A DNA stretch of 64,000 nt from Agaribacter marinus. Lineage in GTDB: Bacteria > Pseudomonadota > Gammaproteobacteria > Enterobacterales > Alteromonadaceae. Below the pieces are notes generated by a model, which worked only from the letters and a program-made list of their open reading frames with translations, searched no databases and was not told the DNA's origin. Location: NCBI RefSeq assembly GCF_030160655.1, contig NZ_BSOT01000001.1, positions 40,113-104,112 on the forward strand. Direction: 5' to 3'. Both the position numbers and the translations under genes were made by a program. This document shows, in pieces, positions 25,864-36,086 of the stretch (its first letter is position 1; each line of letters opens with the position of its first letter).

Positions 25864-27123
25864 ATGATTAAAGATACCAGCGCACAAGATATCGTGATTG
25901 ATGGCAAAGGTATGTCTAAACGGAAGTTAGCGGTTGGCGGCGCAGTATTGTTGTTAATTGCATTTGCTGCTAATGCGATCATTACGCAGCCTAAAGCAAG
26001 TATGTCGGTAGACCGCAACGCCTTGCAAATTGCGACGCTAGAAAACGGTGATCTGATACGTGACGTTACTGCAAACGGACGAATAGTTGCCGCAAATGCC
26101 CCGCAGTTATATGCACCAGAACAAGGTTTTGTGAACTTGTTAGTAAAAGCGGGAGATGAAGTTAACAAAGGCCAGACCGTCGCGGTAGTGGAAAGCCCTG
26201 AGCTTGAAAATCAATTAAAGCAACAACGGTCTGAATTCAAGCGACTTGAGGGCGAATTAGCCCGTCAGGAGCTAGATGCTCGTCGGCAAACATTACAACT
26301 GACAAAACAACTGGATTTAGCGTCTGTAGATCTAGATGCTGCAGAACGCGAAAACCGCCGAGCTCAAGCCAGTATTGTAAATAATCTGATTAGCCAGATA
26401 GATTTAGAAAAAGCGGTTGATGACTTGGCGCGTGCTAAGTTGAATTTCAAACATGCTAAGCAAGAAGTTGAATTAGCGAAAGACACCCTAGCGTTTGAGC
26501 TTGATAGTGCGCGAAGTACAGTGTCTACCCAAGGCTTAGTTGTAGAAGAGCTAGAAAGAAAAATCAATGATTTGCAGATTTTAGCGAGTGTTAACGGGGT
26601 GGTAGGGAATCTCTTAGTGCAGCCAAGAGCACTTGTGAGCAAAAACCTTGCGTTAATGACATTAGTCGATTTAAGTGCATATGAAGCAGAAGTCAATGTT
26701 GCAGAAAGTTATGCCAATGAATTGAGTTTGGGCATGCCAGTGGAAATTCGTATAGGTAATGAGCGCTTGATGGGTAAGCTAGCGTCTATTTCTCCAGAGA
26801 TCAGCAATCGCGAAGTCACTACACGTGTCCGTTTTGAGCAAGACAACATTTCAAATATTCGCCAAAACCAACAAGTTACTGCTCGAGTATTACTTGAAAA
26901 CAAGTCGAATGTACTGAAGGTGCGCCGTGGCAGCTTTATTCAAGCGGGTGGCTTTATCGCTTACAAAATCGAAAACGAAATTGCGACCCGCGTAAATATA
27001 GAACTTGGCGCTTCTAGTATGCGTGAAGTTGAAGTGCTTAATGGCTTACAAGCCAATGACCAAATCATTATTTCTAACTATGACCAATTTGAAAACGCCG
27101 ACACAGTGCTTTTACGAAATTAA
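25864..27123 (+). CDS. periplasmic adaptor (HlyD/MacA-like) of ABC module 1
   Basis: 419-aa membrane-fusion protein. One N-terminal transmembrane helix (about 18-38) is followed by a lipoyl/barrel-sandwich half (GFVNLLVKAGDEVNKGQTVAVVESPE), a long coiled-coil hairpin (about 110-230), the second lipoyl half (DLQILASVNGVVGNL) and a beta-barrel. It should bridge the inner-membrane permease to an outer-membrane TolC-type channel, which is not encoded here. It is the first gene of a probable six-gene unit (to 33229) behind a sigma-54 promoter. The cargo is unknown. Confidence 0.88.
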   Translation: MIKDTSAQDIVIDGKGMSKRKLAVGGAVLLLIAFAANAIITQPKASMSVDRNALQIATLENGDLIRDVTANGRIVAANAPQLYAPEQGFVNLLVKAGDEVNKGQTVAVVESPELENQLKQQRSEFKRLEGELARQELDARRQTLQLTKQLDLASVDLDAAERENRRAQASIVNNLISQIDLEKAVDDLARAKLNFKHAKQEVELAKDTLAFELDSARSTVSTQGLVVEELERKINDLQILASVNGVVGNLLVQPRALVSKNLALMTLVDLSAYEAEVNVAESYANELSLGMPVEIRIGNERLMGKLASISPEISNREVTTRVRFEQDNISNIRQNQQVTARVLLENKSNVLKVRRGSFIQAGGFIAYKIENEIATRVNIELGASSMREVEVLNGLQANDQIIISNYDQFENADTVLLRN

Positions 27124-27191
27124 GCATTCACCAACGAATTTTTATGATTAATAAAATTAGATATTAGCGAATAAATATAGGAATTAACGAC

Positions 27192-27938
27192 ATGTTATCA
27201 ATGAAGAATATCAGCAAAGTATATCAAACTGAAAAAGTACAAACGCATGCCTTGCGAGACTTTACCCTAGAAGTAAGTGAAGGTGAATTCATTGCCGTCA
27301 CTGGTCCTTCTGGTTCGGGCAAAACCACCTTTTTAAATATTGCAGGCATGTTGGAGTCATTCACCAGCGGTGACTTTATATTGGACGGCGTAAATGTCGG
27401 CCAATTGAATGATAATCAACGAGCAGACCTTAGGAATCAAAAAATTGGTTTTATTTTTCAAGGGTTTAATTTAATTCCAGATTTGAACCTTTTTGAAAAT
27501 GTTGAAGTGCCTTTACGATATCGCGGCATTAAGTCTGCCGAACGTAAGCGTCGTATAATGGAGTGCCTCGAACAAGTCGGTTTAGCCAGTCGCGCAAAAC
27601 ATCTACCGCAGCAATTATCTGGCGGTCAGCAGCAACGTGTGGCGATTGCTCGTGCCTTGGCTGGTGAACCGCGCTTTTTGTTGGCAGACGAACCCACAGG
27701 AAACTTAGATAGCTTAATGGCGAGACAAGTGATGGAGCTGTTAGAAGAAATTAACCGCAATGGTTCTACTATTGTCATGGTGACACATGATCCTGAGTTA
27801 GCTCGTCGCGCTCCGCGAAATATTCAGGTGGTTGATGGTCAAATAGCCGACTTTACGTTGTATCAGCATGGCGGTGCTTCGGTTCCAAGAAAATCAAATA
27901 CCGTTGCTGCCGTAAATCCAATGAGCGTGGAGGTTTAG
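27192..27938 (+). CDS. MacB/LolD-type ABC ATPase of module 1
   Basis: 248 aa. Walker A GPSGSGKTT (about residue 37), Q loop IGFIFQGFNL, signature [15 protein letters not shown], Walker [14 protein letters not shown] and the H loop MVTHDPEL are all intact. It powers the two permease subunits that follow. The next gene starts after a 1-nt gap. The C-terminal about 20 residues (GGASVPRKSNTVAAVNPMSVEV) extend beyond the usual domain end. Confidence 0.95.
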   Translation: MLSMKNISKVYQTEKVQTHALRDFTLEVSEGEFIAVTGPSGSGKTTFLNIAGMLESFTSGDFILDGVNVGQLNDNQRADLRNQKIGFIFQGFNLIPDLNLFENVEVPLRYRGIKSAERKRRIMECLEQVGLASRAKHLPQQLSGGQQQRVAIARALAGEPRFLLADEPTGNLDSLMARQVMELLEEINRNGSTIVMVTHDPELARRAPRNIQVVDGQIADFTLYQHGGASVPRKSNTVAAVNPMSVEV

Positions 27939-27939
27939 C

Positions 27940-29253
27940 ATGTTTTGGCACTACATTGATTTGAGCTGGCGGAGCTTTAAGCGCACGCCAATGGTAACAG
28001 TGTTGATGGTCTTGGCTATTGCCGCTGGCATTGGTATTACGATGACGAGTTTGTCGGTCTATCATATGATGGCTATGGACCCAATGCCTCATAAGAGCAG
28101 TCAGCTCTTTCATCCGCAACTGAATGCAAGAGATGACGGTGACGACTGGTGGACTGAGGACAACTTACCTCATCAGATGACCTACAAAGATGCAATGAAT
28201 TTATACCGCGCAGACATTCCAAGGTTGAAAGCGCCATCGATGCGCACGGGCTTTTCAGTTAACTTGAATTCTCCTGATGTTAAACCCTTTATAGAAAGTG
28301 TCAGAATGACCAGTCGTTCATTCTTCAGCATGTTCGAATTCTCATTTATTCACGGTGCGCCTTGGAGTCAAGGTCAAGAAGAAAGTGCGGCAATGGTGAC
28401 GGTGATTAGCCGCTCAATGAGTGAAACGTTGTTTGGTCAGAGTGATTCAGTCGGCGAAAACGTATATTTCGATGATAACGTATTCCAAATCGTCGGCGTT
28501 TACGAAGACTTTGATTATCATGTGAAGTTTTATGACTTAACGAACGGTGCTTTTAATCGCGCCGAAAATGCCATGATCCCTATTACGTTGATTCCACCCT
28601 TGAAAGCTCAAACATGGGGCAATACCAATGGCTGGAAATTTGAAGAAATTAATAGTTATCAGGATATGCTGAATTCAGAGCAGGCGTGGTTGCAGTTTTG
28701 GGTACAACTGGATACCACGGAAGAAGAAAAAGAATATCGAGAATTCCTCACAAATTACCTCATTGAGCAGGAATCTCTGGGTAGGTTTGAGCGTGAAGAA
28801 GTGCATTTTGCCCTGAGAAACTTAACACAATGGATGACATACAATAGGGTTGTTACTGAAGACAACCGCATTCTTGTCAGTGCTAGTTTTATGTTTTTGA
28901 CGGTATGTCTAGCGAATATATTAGGTTTGTTGTTGGGTAAGTTTCTGCGTCGTGTACCTGAAGTTGGTGTGCGCAGAGCTCTTGGGGCAAATAAACGCCA
29001 AGTATTTTTGCAACACTTAGTTGAAGTCGGCCTGTTGGGCTTTATTGGCGGCATTATTGGGATTGGCATTGCGCAACTTGGTCTATGGGGAGTAAGAGCT
29101 ACTTACAGTTATTACAGTGCAATCGCAACAATGGATATAAGTATGTTATTAGCAGCGCCTGCCATTGCCATTGGTGCTTGTGTCATCGCCGGCATTTATC
29201 CTGCGTGGCTTGTGTGTCGAACTAATCCGGCTATTTGCTTAAAGACTCAATAG
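27940..29253 (+). CDS. FtsX/MacB-type ABC permease, first half (module 1)
   Basis: 437 aa. An N-terminal transmembrane helix is followed by a large periplasmic MacB-PCD-like domain (about 45-310) and three C-terminal transmembrane helices. The FtsX-like coupling sequence EVGVRRALGANKRQVFLQH lies between helices. It probably heterodimerises with the next gene product: together they equal the single fused permease of module 2 in length and layout. MacB-type systems drive periplasmic extrusion rather than classical transmembrane transport. Confidence 0.88.
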   Translation: MFWHYIDLSWRSFKRTPMVTVLMVLAIAAGIGITMTSLSVYHMMAMDPMPHKSSQLFHPQLNARDDGDDWWTEDNLPHQMTYKDAMNLYRADIPRLKAPSMRTGFSVNLNSPDVKPFIESVRMTSRSFFSMFEFSFIHGAPWSQGQEESAAMVTVISRSMSETLFGQSDSVGENVYFDDNVFQIVGVYEDFDYHVKFYDLTNGAFNRAENAMIPITLIPPLKAQTWGNTNGWKFEEINSYQDMLNSEQAWLQFWVQLDTTEEEKEYREFLTNYLIEQESLGRFEREEVHFALRNLTQWMTYNRVVTEDNRILVSASFMFLTVCLANILGLLLGKFLRRVPEVGVRRALGANKRQVFLQHLVEVGLLGFIGGIIGIGIAQLGLWGVRATYSYYSAIATMDISMLLAAPAIAIGACVIAGIYPAWLVCRTNPAICLKTQ

Positions 29254-29265
29254 GAGAACAGACAA

Positions 29266-30495
29266 ATGTATAAGGCAATGTCAGAAATAAAACCAATTGT
29301 AAATGCGCTTAAACGGTCAAAAGTCGGTGCTATCTTATTGATGATCCAAATCATGATAACTACGGCGATTGTAAGTAATGCTGCGTTTATTATTTACGAC
29401 CGTTCTACTTATCTTCAGCAAGAAACTGGCTACCCGGAAGACGAAATCTTGTATTTCGCCATAACTACTTTTGGCGAAGATATCGATTTATCGCAGTTAT
29501 TCGAAGAAACCGAAACGACCTTAAGGGAAATTCCCGGTGTCATCGATGCTGCGGTAATCGCCGCGTTGCCACTTTCTGGCAGTGGTTCTGCAAGTGGCTT
29601 TGATACCTTGCCCCATGATCAGCATCAGAATGGAGACAATCGTAATGTTCGGGCTGCATATACGACAGGGGACGATCACGTATTAAATACATTAGGCGTG
29701 AAGATAGCTGAGGGGCGCGACTTCCGGCCAGAAGACATCGTCGTCACAAATGATCCATCAATGTTAGCTAAAGTCGCAATAGTGAGTCGTGCATTTGCTG
29801 AAGAGATATTTCCGGACGAAAATGCCATCGGGAAAACGTTTTATTCTGGCAATACCGGTGTTGAAATTATTGGGATTGTTGACACAATGAAAGGGCCTTG
29901 GCTAAAAGATTCAAGACCAAATAATGTCATTATATTTCCGCGGGTCGAAGCACGCATGTATCAAAATGTTGCTGTCAGAGCGACGGCAGAAGACAGAGCG
30001 TCAGTGAGAAAATCCATTGAAGATAAAATACTTGCGCAATATGATAAGCGCGTAGTGATAAACATGCGAGGAATGGACGAAGCCAAGGCCGGATACAACG
30101 CTGCGGATTTGTTGATGTTACGCATGCTGGTCGTCTTGATTGTGGTACTTGTTATGATTACTGCCCTTGGTATTTTTGGCATGACAGTATTTAATATCAA
30201 TAAACGCACGCGCCAAATTGGCACTCGACGCGCTTTAGGTGCTCGTAAATCGGCTATTGTGCAGTACTTTCTTGTTGAGAATGGGCTTATTTGCTTGGTT
30301 GGTTTGTTTTTCGGATGTATTGGTGCTTATTACCTCGGAGGGATGCTGTTGAGAGAGTATTCATTGCCAGCCCTAAATAATCTCTATATCGTAGTGACGG
30401 CGCTTTCTGTCTTAGTGGTGAGTTTGTTGTCAGTCTTGTTGCCCGCAAATCGTGCGTCGAATATATCACCGAGTATCGCCACAAGAACAATATAA
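29266..30495 (+). CDS. FtsX/MacB-type ABC permease, second half (module 1)
   Basis: 409 aa with the same layout as its neighbour: one N-terminal helix, a periplasmic domain (about 45-280) and three C-terminal helices with RQIGTRRALGARKSAIVQYFLVENG. It starts 12 nt after the preceding stop with AGGAGA upstream, so it is in the same operon. Confidence 0.88.
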   Translation: MYKAMSEIKPIVNALKRSKVGAILLMIQIMITTAIVSNAAFIIYDRSTYLQQETGYPEDEILYFAITTFGEDIDLSQLFEETETTLREIPGVIDAAVIAALPLSGSGSASGFDTLPHDQHQNGDNRNVRAAYTTGDDHVLNTLGVKIAEGRDFRPEDIVVTNDPSMLAKVAIVSRAFAEEIFPDENAIGKTFYSGNTGVEIIGIVDTMKGPWLKDSRPNNVIIFPRVEARMYQNVAVRATAEDRASVRKSIEDKILAQYDKRVVINMRGMDEAKAGYNAADLLMLRMLVVLIVVLVMITALGIFGMTVFNINKRTRQIGTRRALGARKSAIVQYFLVENGLICLVGLFFGCIGAYYLGGMLLREYSLPALNNLYIVVTALSVLVVSLLSVLLPANRASNISPSIATRTI

Positions 30496-30575
30496 CGGCG
30501 CGTGAAGTAAGAAGATTGACGCGCAGCCATTAGCGCGAACAAAAATCAACAAAGCGTAAAACGTTTGAGTAGTAA

Positions 30576-31931
30576 ATGGACAAAATACTTATAGTCGATG
30601 ATACACCGGCAGTGCTGCAGGCACTGTCGCTGATACTGGAAATACACGGGTATGATGTGATTACAACGACATCGCCTGAACAGGCAATCTCGTTAGTAAA
30701 TCAGTTGCGTGTGTCTTTAGTCATTCAAGATATGAATTTTACGAAAGACACAACGTCTGGTGAAGAAGGAAGCAGCCTGTTTTACAAACTGCGTGAATTA
30801 AATATACACCTCCCTATTATTCTGATTACCGCATGGACCGACCTAGAGCAAGCTGTTGAACTAGTTAGAGCCGGTGCCGCGGATTACATAGCTAAACCTT
30901 GGGACGACCAAAAATTGGTAAATACCGTAGCGAATTTGGTAGAACTAGGTAAAACGAAAGCGCAGAGTGCACAACTTACCCGACATCAGAATGACACTAT
31001 GCAGAGTAAAACTGCAGCGGCGGATGTCGGGCTAATATACGCCAGTGCCGCAATGCAACGCATGGTGGACATGTCTATTCAAGTTGCAAAGTCTGATGTG
31101 TCGGTGCTAATTACTGGGCCAAATGGTGCAGGTAAAGAAAAAATTGCCGAGCTTATCCATGCCAAATCGCCACTCGCGCATAAACCCTTTGTAAAAGTTA
31201 ATTGCGGCGCCTTACCTGCTGACCTTATTGAGGCGGAGCTGTTTGGGGCGGAAGCAGGCGCTTATACAGGCGCAAATAAAACGAGGATAGGGCGCTTTGA
31301 AGCTGCCAACGGCGGCACATTGTTTTTAGACGAAATTGGCAATTTGTCATATGAAGGGCAAACCAAACTATTACGCGTATTGCAAACGGGTGAATTTGAA
31401 CGACTGGGCTCTGTTAATACTCAAAAGACGCAGGTGCGAATTATTAGTGCGACCAATGCCAATTTGGTTGCAGACATCGCGAATGCTCGCTTTCGAGAGG
31501 ACCTATTTTATCGCTTGAACGTTATTGAGTTAGCTATTCCTGCATTAGCCGCTCGACGTGACGACATCATGCCATTGGTACACTATTTTTTACCTCATCG
31601 AAATATCAGTTTGGATGCGGAAAGACTGCTGTGTGAACATAAATGGCCGGGCAACGTGCGTGAATTAGAAAATGCGTGTAAACGCGTTGCTGTGTTCAAG
31701 CCAGAAGGCGCAATCGAGGCGAGTGATTTTGTATTTGTCGATGCGAGTGTCAGATTAAGCTCCTCAGCAGCCAATATACCAACGAATAGCGTCGCTGCCG
31801 AGCCTGACAAGGAGAGCTTAGAATTGGCGATGAGAGAACACAGCGGTGTGATTGCTAGAGTCGCTCGGCAATTTGGTATGAGTAGACAAGCGCTTTACCG
31901 CCGCTTAAATAAGTTGGATATCGAATACTGA
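30576..31931 (+). CDS. NtrC-type sigma-54 activating response regulator (module 1)
   Basis: 451 aa. Receiver domain (ILIVDDTPAVLQ, acceptor Asp in VIQDMNF), AAA+ domain with Walker A GPNGAGKE, sigma-54 loop GAYTGA and Walker B GGTLFLDEIGNL, and a C-terminal Fis-type HTH (VIARVARQFGMSRQALYRRLNK). GAYTGA replaces the usual GAFTGA; Tyr there is tolerated. It is predicted to bind the palindromes at 25596-25634 and activate its own operon. Its stop overlaps the kinase start (TGATG). Confidence 0.93.
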   Translation: MDKILIVDDTPAVLQALSLILEIHGYDVITTTSPEQAISLVNQLRVSLVIQDMNFTKDTTSGEEGSSLFYKLRELNIHLPIILITAWTDLEQAVELVRAGAADYIAKPWDDQKLVNTVANLVELGKTKAQSAQLTRHQNDTMQSKTAAADVGLIYASAAMQRMVDMSIQVAKSDVSVLITGPNGAGKEKIAELIHAKSPLAHKPFVKVNCGALPADLIEAELFGAEAGAYTGANKTRIGRFEAANGGTLFLDEIGNLSYEGQTKLLRVLQTGEFERLGSVNTQKTQVRIISATNANLVADIANARFREDLFYRLNVIELAIPALAARRDDIMPLVHYFLPHRNISLDAERLLCEHKWPGNVRELENACKRVAVFKPEGAIEASDFVFVDASVRLSSSAANIPTNSVAAEPDKESLELAMREHSGVIARVARQFGMSRQALYRRLNKLDIEY

Positions 31932-33229
31932 TGCGATTGAGTATGCTGTCTCGCCTCTATTTGGTCGTGCTGTTAATTGCCTTATGTGCTTGCGCAACAT
32001 TATTCTGGTTTTCTTCGCTAACACTCAATATGACTATTTTAGTCACCTTAAGTATTCTTATTGGCAGTTTTATCCTTGCGCGTTTTTTCCTTTCCGATTT
32101 CCGCTCCGGTATTGAAGCTTTAGAGCTGGGCATGTTAAACATAAAAGATGGTGAGTTTTCTACCAGCTTGTCTTACCAAAAGGAAGACGAGTTTGGCAGG
32201 TTATGTAGCTTATACAATGAAACGGTTGAACAGTTACGAAAAGAAAAACATTGGCTTTATCAACGCGAACTACTCCTTGATAAAGTGACCCAAAGTTCGC
32301 CAGACGTATTATTCTTAACAGATAACGAAGGCATTCTTGTTTTCAGCAATATTGCGGCTCGCGATTTTTTTGGAAGTAGCGCCGGAATAGAAGGGGCATC
32401 GATTTACGACCTAGCGAAAAACGCGCCTAATGGATTCGATGATGTGATTGATAGTATGAAAGAAGGCCTATTTACACTCACACCTAATGAACAAGAACAA
32501 CAAACATGGCACATTTCTAAAGGCAGTTTTTCATTGAACAATCACCCGCATATTTTGTTTATCCTAAAACAAATGACGCGCGAACTGAGTCGTCAAGAAG
32601 TGGCGGTTTGGAAGAAAGTGATCCGTGTGATCAGCCATGAATTGAATAATTCACTAGGTCCAATTTCATCGATGATCCATAGCGGCAAGATACTGACTAA
32701 AGGCTCGGAAGATGAACGTTTATCACGAGTGTTTTCGACAATTGACGAACGCATTAAGCACTTAAGTGAATTTGTTCAAGGGTATGGTAAATTTGCTAAA
32801 TTGCCAGAACCGAAAATACAAGCCATTGACTGGCAGCCCATGCTGACGCAGCTGTCCGCACATTGGCAGTTTACTTTTGATACGTCCGTTAGTGCGACCG
32901 TACATGTCGATCCAGTACAAATAGAGCAATTGCTTATCAATTTACTTAAGAATGCGCATGAATCAGGCAGTGACAGAGAAAAAATCAGTATTCTTTTCAA
33001 GCAAATTAATCGTCAAAGCATCATCGAAGTGTCTGACCGCGGGCAGGGAATGGCTGATGGTGTGTTAAGTAGTGCACTGATCCCCTTTTACTCAACAAAG
33101 TCTTCAGGCAGTGGACTCGGCTTAGCATTATGCCGCGAAATTACCGACGCTCATCATGGGCACATAGCACTGCAAAATCGAGAGGGTGGTGGCGTGACCG
33201 TTCGAGTCGTATTACCTAACTTAGTATAG
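31931..33229 (+). CDS. NtrY-like sensor histidine kinase (module 1)
   Basis: 432 aa. Two adjacent N-terminal transmembrane helices (about 10-57) have virtually no periplasmic loop. They are followed by a HAMP-like segment, a PAS domain (about 115-220), HisKA with VISHELNNSLGPI and HATPase with LINLLKNAHES, DRGQGM and GSGLGLA. The minimal loop suggests it senses a signal in or at the membrane, or the transporter itself. It overlaps the regulator gene by one nucleotide and ends directly against the convergent xylR stop. Confidence 0.92.
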   Translation: MRLSMLSRLYLVVLLIALCACATLFWFSSLTLNMTILVTLSILIGSFILARFFLSDFRSGIEALELGMLNIKDGEFSTSLSYQKEDEFGRLCSLYNETVEQLRKEKHWLYQRELLLDKVTQSSPDVLFLTDNEGILVFSNIAARDFFGSSAGIEGASIYDLAKNAPNGFDDVIDSMKEGLFTLTPNEQEQQTWHISKGSFSLNNHPHILFILKQMTRELSRQEVAVWKKVIRVISHELNNSLGPISSMIHSGKILTKGSEDERLSRVFSTIDERIKHLSEFVQGYGKFAKLPEPKIQAIDWQPMLTQLSAHWQFTFDTSVSATVHVDPVQIEQLLINLLKNAHESGSDREKISILFKQINRQSIIEVSDRGQGMADGVLSSALIPFYSTKSSGSGLGLALCREITDAHHGHIALQNREGGGVTVRVVLPNLV

Positions 33230-34408
33230 CTAAGCATCCGCCAACAAAGACTGTGCTCTATACTCAACCGGCGTTTTGCCAAAGTGTTTTTTAAATACAG
33301 CATACATATATTGCACCGACGGATACCCGGCTGTTTCGGCAATTACATTGGCGCCAATGTCGGTGTTTTTGAGTAGATTAACAGCCTTCTCTAACTTTAA
33401 GGTGTGTAGTTCGTGATGGATACTATGCCCAACAGAGGATTTGAATCGATTCTCTAAATTCGATCTAGAGATACCTACAAAGTCGACAACTTGCTCAACC
33501 TTAATACCACGGAATACATTTTGTTTAATAAAATGCATTGCTAGCATGACGCTTGGATCTTTTAAGCTCTGAAAATTTGAGGATTCGCGTTCTTCAATAC
33601 CCATTGGCGATACCAATATACGCTTTGGTGCGAGTTGTGGATTTTCTAAGCGGCGGTGAAGCAGCTTAGCGGCTTCAACCCCCATATTAAAACTCCCTTG
33701 TTTTACCGAACTTAAGCCTGTTCTACACAAGTGTCGTGTGACTTCATCATCGTCAATACCCACTATAGCTACTTGGTGAGGCACAAGTTTATTGAGTTGC
33801 TCGCAAGCTTGAAAAATGTGCCTTGCGCGCGAATCTGAAACCGAAATAATCCCGACGGGGTTTGATAAACTAGAGAGCCAATCTGTTAAGCGATTCATAG
33901 TGTACTGCCATGTGTCAGCGCGGGTTAAATGCCCCTGATAGATTGAATAGGGGTAGCCATCACGCTTGCATAACTCAACGAACGCTTTTTCCCGCTCTTT
34001 TGCCCATCTGAATTTGGGATCGTCGGGTAAGCCATAAAAAGCAAAGTTTTCGATACCTTTGCCTTTTAAATGCTCATAGGCTTGATTGACTAGGGCGGCA
34101 TTATTTGTCGCGACATAGCAGACGTCAGGGTAGTCTTGCTCATTTGCATAAGAGCCCCCCACGCCAATGACAGGTACATCGATACTTGATAGCGCAGATT
34201 GAATCTTAGGATCGTCGAAGTCTGCAATAATGCCATTGCCTCGCCACTGCGCTATTGAGGGAAGTCGCGTTAAAAAGTCTTCTTCTAAATATAAGTCCCA
34301 ATTAACTTGAGTAGACTGTAAATAATGACCAACACCTTCGATAATTTGACGGTCGTACACTTTGTTTGCATTGAACAAGAGTGTGATTGAATGCCTATCT
34401 TTGAACAC
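33230..34408 (-). CDS. xylR: xylose operon regulator XylR (LacI-like sensor with AraC-type HTH)
   Basis: 392 aa, the same length and architecture as E. coli XylR. The N-terminal periplasmic-binding-protein-like domain (about 1-275) shows HSITLLFNANKVYDRQIIEG, GVGGSYANE and VAIVGIDDDEVTRHLCRTGLSSVKQG. A C-terminal AraC double HTH ends ETAGYPSVQYMYAVFKKHFGKTPVEYR. D-xylose binding should switch on the divergent xylB-xylA genes. The stop abuts the kinase stop with no spacer. Confidence 0.93.
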   Translation of the reverse strand: MFKDRHSITLLFNANKVYDRQIIEGVGHYLQSTQVNWDLYLEEDFLTRLPSIAQWRGNGIIADFDDPKIQSALSSIDVPVIGVGGSYANEQDYPDVCYVATNNAALVNQAYEHLKGKGIENFAFYGLPDDPKFRWAKEREKAFVELCKRDGYPYSIYQGHLTRADTWQYTMNRLTDWLSSLSNPVGIISVSDSRARHIFQACEQLNKLVPHQVAIVGIDDDEVTRHLCRTGLSSVKQGSFNMGVEAAKLLHRRLENPQLAPKRILVSPMGIEERESSNFQSLKDPSVMLAMHFIKQNVFRGIKVEQVVDFVGISRSNLENRFKSSVGHSIHHELHTLKLEKAVNLLKNTDIGANVIAETAGYPSVQYMYAVFKKHFGKTPVEYRAQSLLADA

Positions 34409-34566
34409 AAGTCACCTTTACAAAATTTACTATCATTTATGGAGGATAACAAAAAAAAGTAAAAATGTCATCACCAAATTTTAAAATTATGTTACAAGAT
34501 TTCATAATTGTTGTTTACAAGCAATTATTCAAAGATACAAAAAGAATCGTTTTCAGAGCAACTACA

Positions 34567-36027
34567 ATGTACATAGGATTAGACTTAGGAACCTCGGGTT
34601 TAAAGGCCGTATTGATGAATGAGGCTGGAGAAATTATTTCCTCTAAAGACTACTCTTATCCTGTAAAACAGCCAAAACCACTGTGGTCTGAGCAGTCGCC
34701 AGACGATTGGTGGATTGCTTGTCAGCTTGCGTTTGATGATTTTCTTAGTCAGAAATTATTAAAAAACGTAAAAGGCATTGGTATTGGTGGTCAAATGCAT
34801 GGTGCAGTGCTTATCGATAGTGAGGGAGAGGTATTGCGTCCCGCCATTTTGTGGAATGATGGTAGAAGCTGGGAAGCTTGCAAAACACTTGAGAGTAAGG
34901 TGGATGGTTGCCGCGAAATTACAGGTAATTTGATGATGCCAGGGTTTACTGCTCCCAAGCTATTGTGGGTGCAAGAACATGAACCTGAGATCTTTGAGGC
35001 AATAGATAAAGTCTTGTTGCCTAAAGATTATTTGCGCTACAAATTGACGGGCGAATTTTATTCTGAAATGTCTGATGCTGCAGGTACTATGTGGCTAGAT
35101 ACTAAAAAGCGATGCTGGCATGAAGGCTTGTTGAATGCGTCGGGTTTAGATTTGTGTCATATGCCAACCCTTGTTGAAGGCAGTGATATTGGCGGTTATC
35201 TAAAAGGCGCGCTAGCAGCACGGTGGGATATGGATGCCGTACCTTTAGCTGGTGGTGCGGGTGATAACGCGTCTGCTGCCATTGGTATGGGTCTTGTAAA
35301 TGCGGGGCAATCAATGCTATCGCTTGGTACGTCGGGCGTCATATTTTCTGTGAGCCGGGAGTTTCAACAAAACAGTGATGAAGCACTGCATAGCTTTTGC
35401 CATGCAGTGCCGGATAAATGGCATCTAATGTCTGTGCATCTAAGTGCAGCAAGTTGTGTGCAATGGTTTGCAGATGCGGTTGTGAATAGTCCAGTCAGTC
35501 AAATTTTCGATGAAGAAGGCCTGTTGAACGTGGACGTTAGTCGGGCGCCGTTGTTTTTGCCCTATTTAACCGGCGAGCGTACGCCACTTAATAATGCATT
35601 TGCGGTAGGAAACTTCTTTGGCCTTACGGCGAATACCAGTCAAATAGATATGTTGTACGCCATTTTAGAAGGCGTAGGCTTTGCATTCAAAGACGGTTTG
35701 GCTGCCATGCAAAAAGCGGGTGCCGAGGTCAAAGAGCTGGATGTATTGGGAGGCGGCGCAAGAAGTCCGTTTTGGCGCGATTTATTGGCCTCAATTTTGG
35801 ATTGCAATATTTTATATCGCGCAGGAGCAGAAGTTGCCGCGGGTTTAGGTGCGGCTCGTTTAGCCCAGTTAGCGGCAAGTGAATCGTTAGCCATCGACAC
35901 GGTATGTACATCCGCAGAATTACTTTCAACACATCAACCCAATAACGAGCATCAAGCGTTGTTGAACTTACGATATGCCCGATTTACCGCAGTGAAAACC
36001 GCATTACTTCCGTTTTTTAAGGCATAA
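34567..36027 (+). CDS. xylB: xylulokinase
   Basis: 486 aa from ATG 34567 (MYIGLDLGTSGLKAVLM), matching the family length of about 484; the open frame extends to 34465 but adds 34 non-homologous residues. FGGY-type sugar kinase: GGQMHGAVL, WNDGR, a catalytic Asp in GGAGDNASAAIG, and the ATP site DVLGGGARSPFWRDLLA. It phosphorylates D-xylulose to D-xylulose 5-phosphate. It is divergent from xylR (about 160 bp between starts) and followed by xylA. Confidence 0.95.
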   Translation: MYIGLDLGTSGLKAVLMNEAGEIISSKDYSYPVKQPKPLWSEQSPDDWWIACQLAFDDFLSQKLLKNVKGIGIGGQMHGAVLIDSEGEVLRPAILWNDGRSWEACKTLESKVDGCREITGNLMMPGFTAPKLLWVQEHEPEIFEAIDKVLLPKDYLRYKLTGEFYSEMSDAAGTMWLDTKKRCWHEGLLNASGLDLCHMPTLVEGSDIGGYLKGALAARWDMDAVPLAGGAGDNASAAIGMGLVNAGQSMLSLGTSGVIFSVSREFQQNSDEALHSFCHAVPDKWHLMSVHLSAASCVQWFADAVVNSPVSQIFDEEGLLNVDVSRAPLFLPYLTGERTPLNNAFAVGNFFGLTANTSQIDMLYAILEGVGFAFKDGLAAMQKAGAEVKELDVLGGGARSPFWRDLLASILDCNILYRAGAEVAAGLGAARLAQLAASESLAIDTVCTSAELLSTHQPNNEHQALLNLRYARFTAVKTALLPFFKA

Positions 36028-36086
36028 ATTATCAACACTACTCATAAACTGAAACACACGAGTTTCACACTGAAAGGAGCACACCA

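Noticed and set aside
34465..34566. 34-codon 5' extension of xylB
   Set aside because: It lacks family similarity and overlaps the xylR-xylB regulatory gap; ATG 34567 gives the normal start MYIGLDLGTSG and length.
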